Positions 7,513 to 8,080 of a stretch of 8,080 nucleotides of DNA are shown piece after piece (position 1 is the first letter of the stretch; each line of letters opens with the position of its first letter). The translations under genes were made by a program, and so were the position numbers. A model generated the notes under the pieces. That model made no database searches and had not been told where the DNA came from. It saw only the letters and a list, made by a program, of their open reading frames with translations. The stretch lies in assembly GCA_946610635.1 (NCBI GenBank), contig CAMOCI010000026.1:1-8080 (forward strand), in the 5' to 3' direction. Source of the stretch: an uncultured Clostridia bacterium. Its GTDB lineage: Bacteria; Bacillota; Clostridia; Christensenellales; UBA1242.

Positions 7513-7672
7513 AAAGTAGTATATCTTTAAGTGCGTTTTTGGTGCTGTTATTTCTTTTTGCAACAATATAACCAACAGCAAATTGTATTGTTAGATTTTT
7601 GTTGCCATTCTAAAGAAATAAAATTCTCCAAAAAACGCGTATAGGAATGGACGAATTATATGCTATATTTAT

Positions 7673-7700
7673 ATTATACCACAAACACAAAAAAAGTCAA
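7673..7700 (-). promoter_or_regulatory. Sigma-70/SigA promoter of the NUDIX-PRC transcript
   Basis: On the minus strand TTGACT (7700-7695) and a perfect TATAAT (7678-7673) are 16 bases apart. One base differs from consensus in the -35 box. Transcription should start near 7666, some 210 bases before the NUDIX ATG. The promoter sits in the gap shared with the divergent gene at 7824. Confidence 0.75.
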
Positions 7701-7796
7701 TAGAGAGTTTTATTTTTATTGTAAATTTAAATAATGCTTTTTTAATTATGCTTTTAGACTATTAACATTAATCACATCTATTGAATATGCTGTTAA

Positions 7797-7810
7797 TGAC
7801 ATATGTGTCA
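7797..7810. promoter_or_regulatory. Palindrome before the right-edge gene, possible operator
   Basis: TGACA (7797-7801) and TGTCA (7806-7810) are exact inverted arms around a 4-base centre, three bases before the start of the AGGAGG at 7813-7818. The GACA/TGTC arms resemble the palindrome at 3985-3997 in front of the 703-residue protein gene. A protein bound here would block initiation. No convincing promoter was found in 7701-7796. Confidence 0.35.
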
Positions 7811-7823
7811 ATAGGAGGAAATT

Positions 7824-8080
7824 ATGGCTGATTATAATGTAACAATAATCAATGGAACCGGCTCACAAAAAATGGATATTGGATCATATTCGGTTTCAGC
7901 AACTTATGCACCGGGGTACGATATGGATACTCTTTTACCAACAAGTTTTTCTGCAACAGCATCCACTCAAACAAGTGCATTTACAATAAGTGCAACAGGC
8001 ACTTTAACAATTATTTTTAATGAAACGGGTGAAGAGGGCGGAACACCTATAACTTCTGGTACTGTTGTTATGACAGACTC
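7824..8080 (+). CDS. N-terminal part of a Thr/Ser/Gly-rich beta-type protein, cut by the window edge
   Basis: The reading frame starts with ATG at 7824, five bases after a strong AGGAGG (7813-7818). It stays open for 85 codons to the right edge, so the gene is only partly visible. It begins MADYNVTIINGTGSQ and is rich in Thr, Ser, Gly and Ala. It has one Lys, no Arg and no Cys in the visible part, so it is acidic. Alternating hydrophobic/Thr runs (FTISATGTLTIIFNETG, then TPITSGTVVMTD) suggest beta-sandwich strands like those of Ig-like or transthyretin-like units in surface or phage proteins. There is no signal peptide and no membrane segment so far. Its G+C (close to 40% by hand count of three lines) is well above that of the neighbours, which suggests a different origin or selection for high expression. 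The function is unknown. Confidence 0.75.
   Translation, partial: MADYNVTIINGTGSQKMDIGSYSVSATYAPGYDMDTLLPTSFSATASTQTSAFTISATGTLTIIFNETGEEGGTPITSGTVVMTD

Larger units (their letters stand above)
7458..7667 (-). promoter_or_regulatory. Long structured 5' leader of the NUDIX gene: candidate riboswitch/attenuator
   Basis: From the expected transcription start near 7666 to the ATG at 7457 is about 210 nt without a gene. In transcript order three parts can be seen. First, a hairpin AATTC-(g)-TCCA (7657-7648) with TGGAGAATT (7630-7622), which competes with CCATTC (7650-7645) pairing to GAATGG (7610-7605). Second, interleaved pairings that make a possible H-type pseudoknot (7593-7543). Third, two exclusive hairpins: ACGCA and TTAAAG (7536-7525) pairing with CTTTAA and TGCGT (7516-7504), or AAATTGCGT (7512-7504) pairing with ACGCAATTT (7498-7490). 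I compared it from memory with TPP, FMN, SAM, purine, preQ1, glycine, lysine, c-di-GMP, ykkC and T-box signatures and found no match. It could also be a small RNA that normally ends at the terminator. Pairings were found by reading, not by energy calculation. Confidence 0.55.

Noticed and set aside
7601..7612. T-box-like sequence (AATGGCAAC) in the NUDIX leader
   Set aside because: It lacks the T-box GGTGG-ACC-GCG core and lies far from the terminator, and a NUDIX gene is not a usual T-box target.
7719..7786. Promoter boxes for the gene at 7824 (TTGTAA, TTAGAC or TTGAAT as -35 candidates)
   Set aside because: None is followed by a reasonable -10 box at 16-18 bases.

Overview
The window is very A+T-rich (genes roughly a quarter to a third G+C by eye). 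It has strong Shine-Dalgarno sites, sigma-70-type promoters, TTG as well as ATG starts, and an AddA/AddB recombination nuclease pair. Together these suggest a low-GC Gram-positive bacterium (Bacillota), probably an uncultured Clostridia-like lineage. The lineage is an inference; no rRNA or other taxonomic marker is present.

Layout. Bases 1-302 hold the 3' end of addB, interrupted by an in-frame TAA at 87-89. Next is a complete addA (413-3937), the helicase-nuclease partner of AddB in double-strand-break repair. A perfect-consensus promoter (3946-3974) then drives a 703-residue membrane-anchored coiled-coil protein of unknown function (4021-6132). It ends at a terminator hairpin (6138-6169) that should also stop transcription from the opposite strand. 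On the minus strand lie a NUDIX hydrolase close to human MTH1/NUDT1 (6975-7457) and, downstream of it, a protein with PRC-barrel-like domains (6173-6883). These two are probably co-transcribed from one promoter (7673-7700). From 7824 to the window edge is the 5' end of a plus-strand gene for a Thr/Ser/Gly-rich beta-type protein, clearly richer in G+C than the rest.

Most notable region. The NUDIX promoter is followed by an untranslated leader of about 210 nt. It contains a possible H-type pseudoknot with an A-rich third loop, then two mutually exclusive hairpins (an antiterminator-like one and a terminator-like one) just before the ribosome binding site. This is the architecture of a riboswitch or other transcription-attenuation leader, and I do not recognise it as any known class. 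It would control a nucleotide-pool-cleaning enzyme and possibly the PRC-barrel gene behind it.

Other points of interest are the broken or recoded addB, the three-segment membrane plus coiled-coil architecture of the 703-residue protein, and GACA/TGTC palindromes in front of two plus-strand genes.
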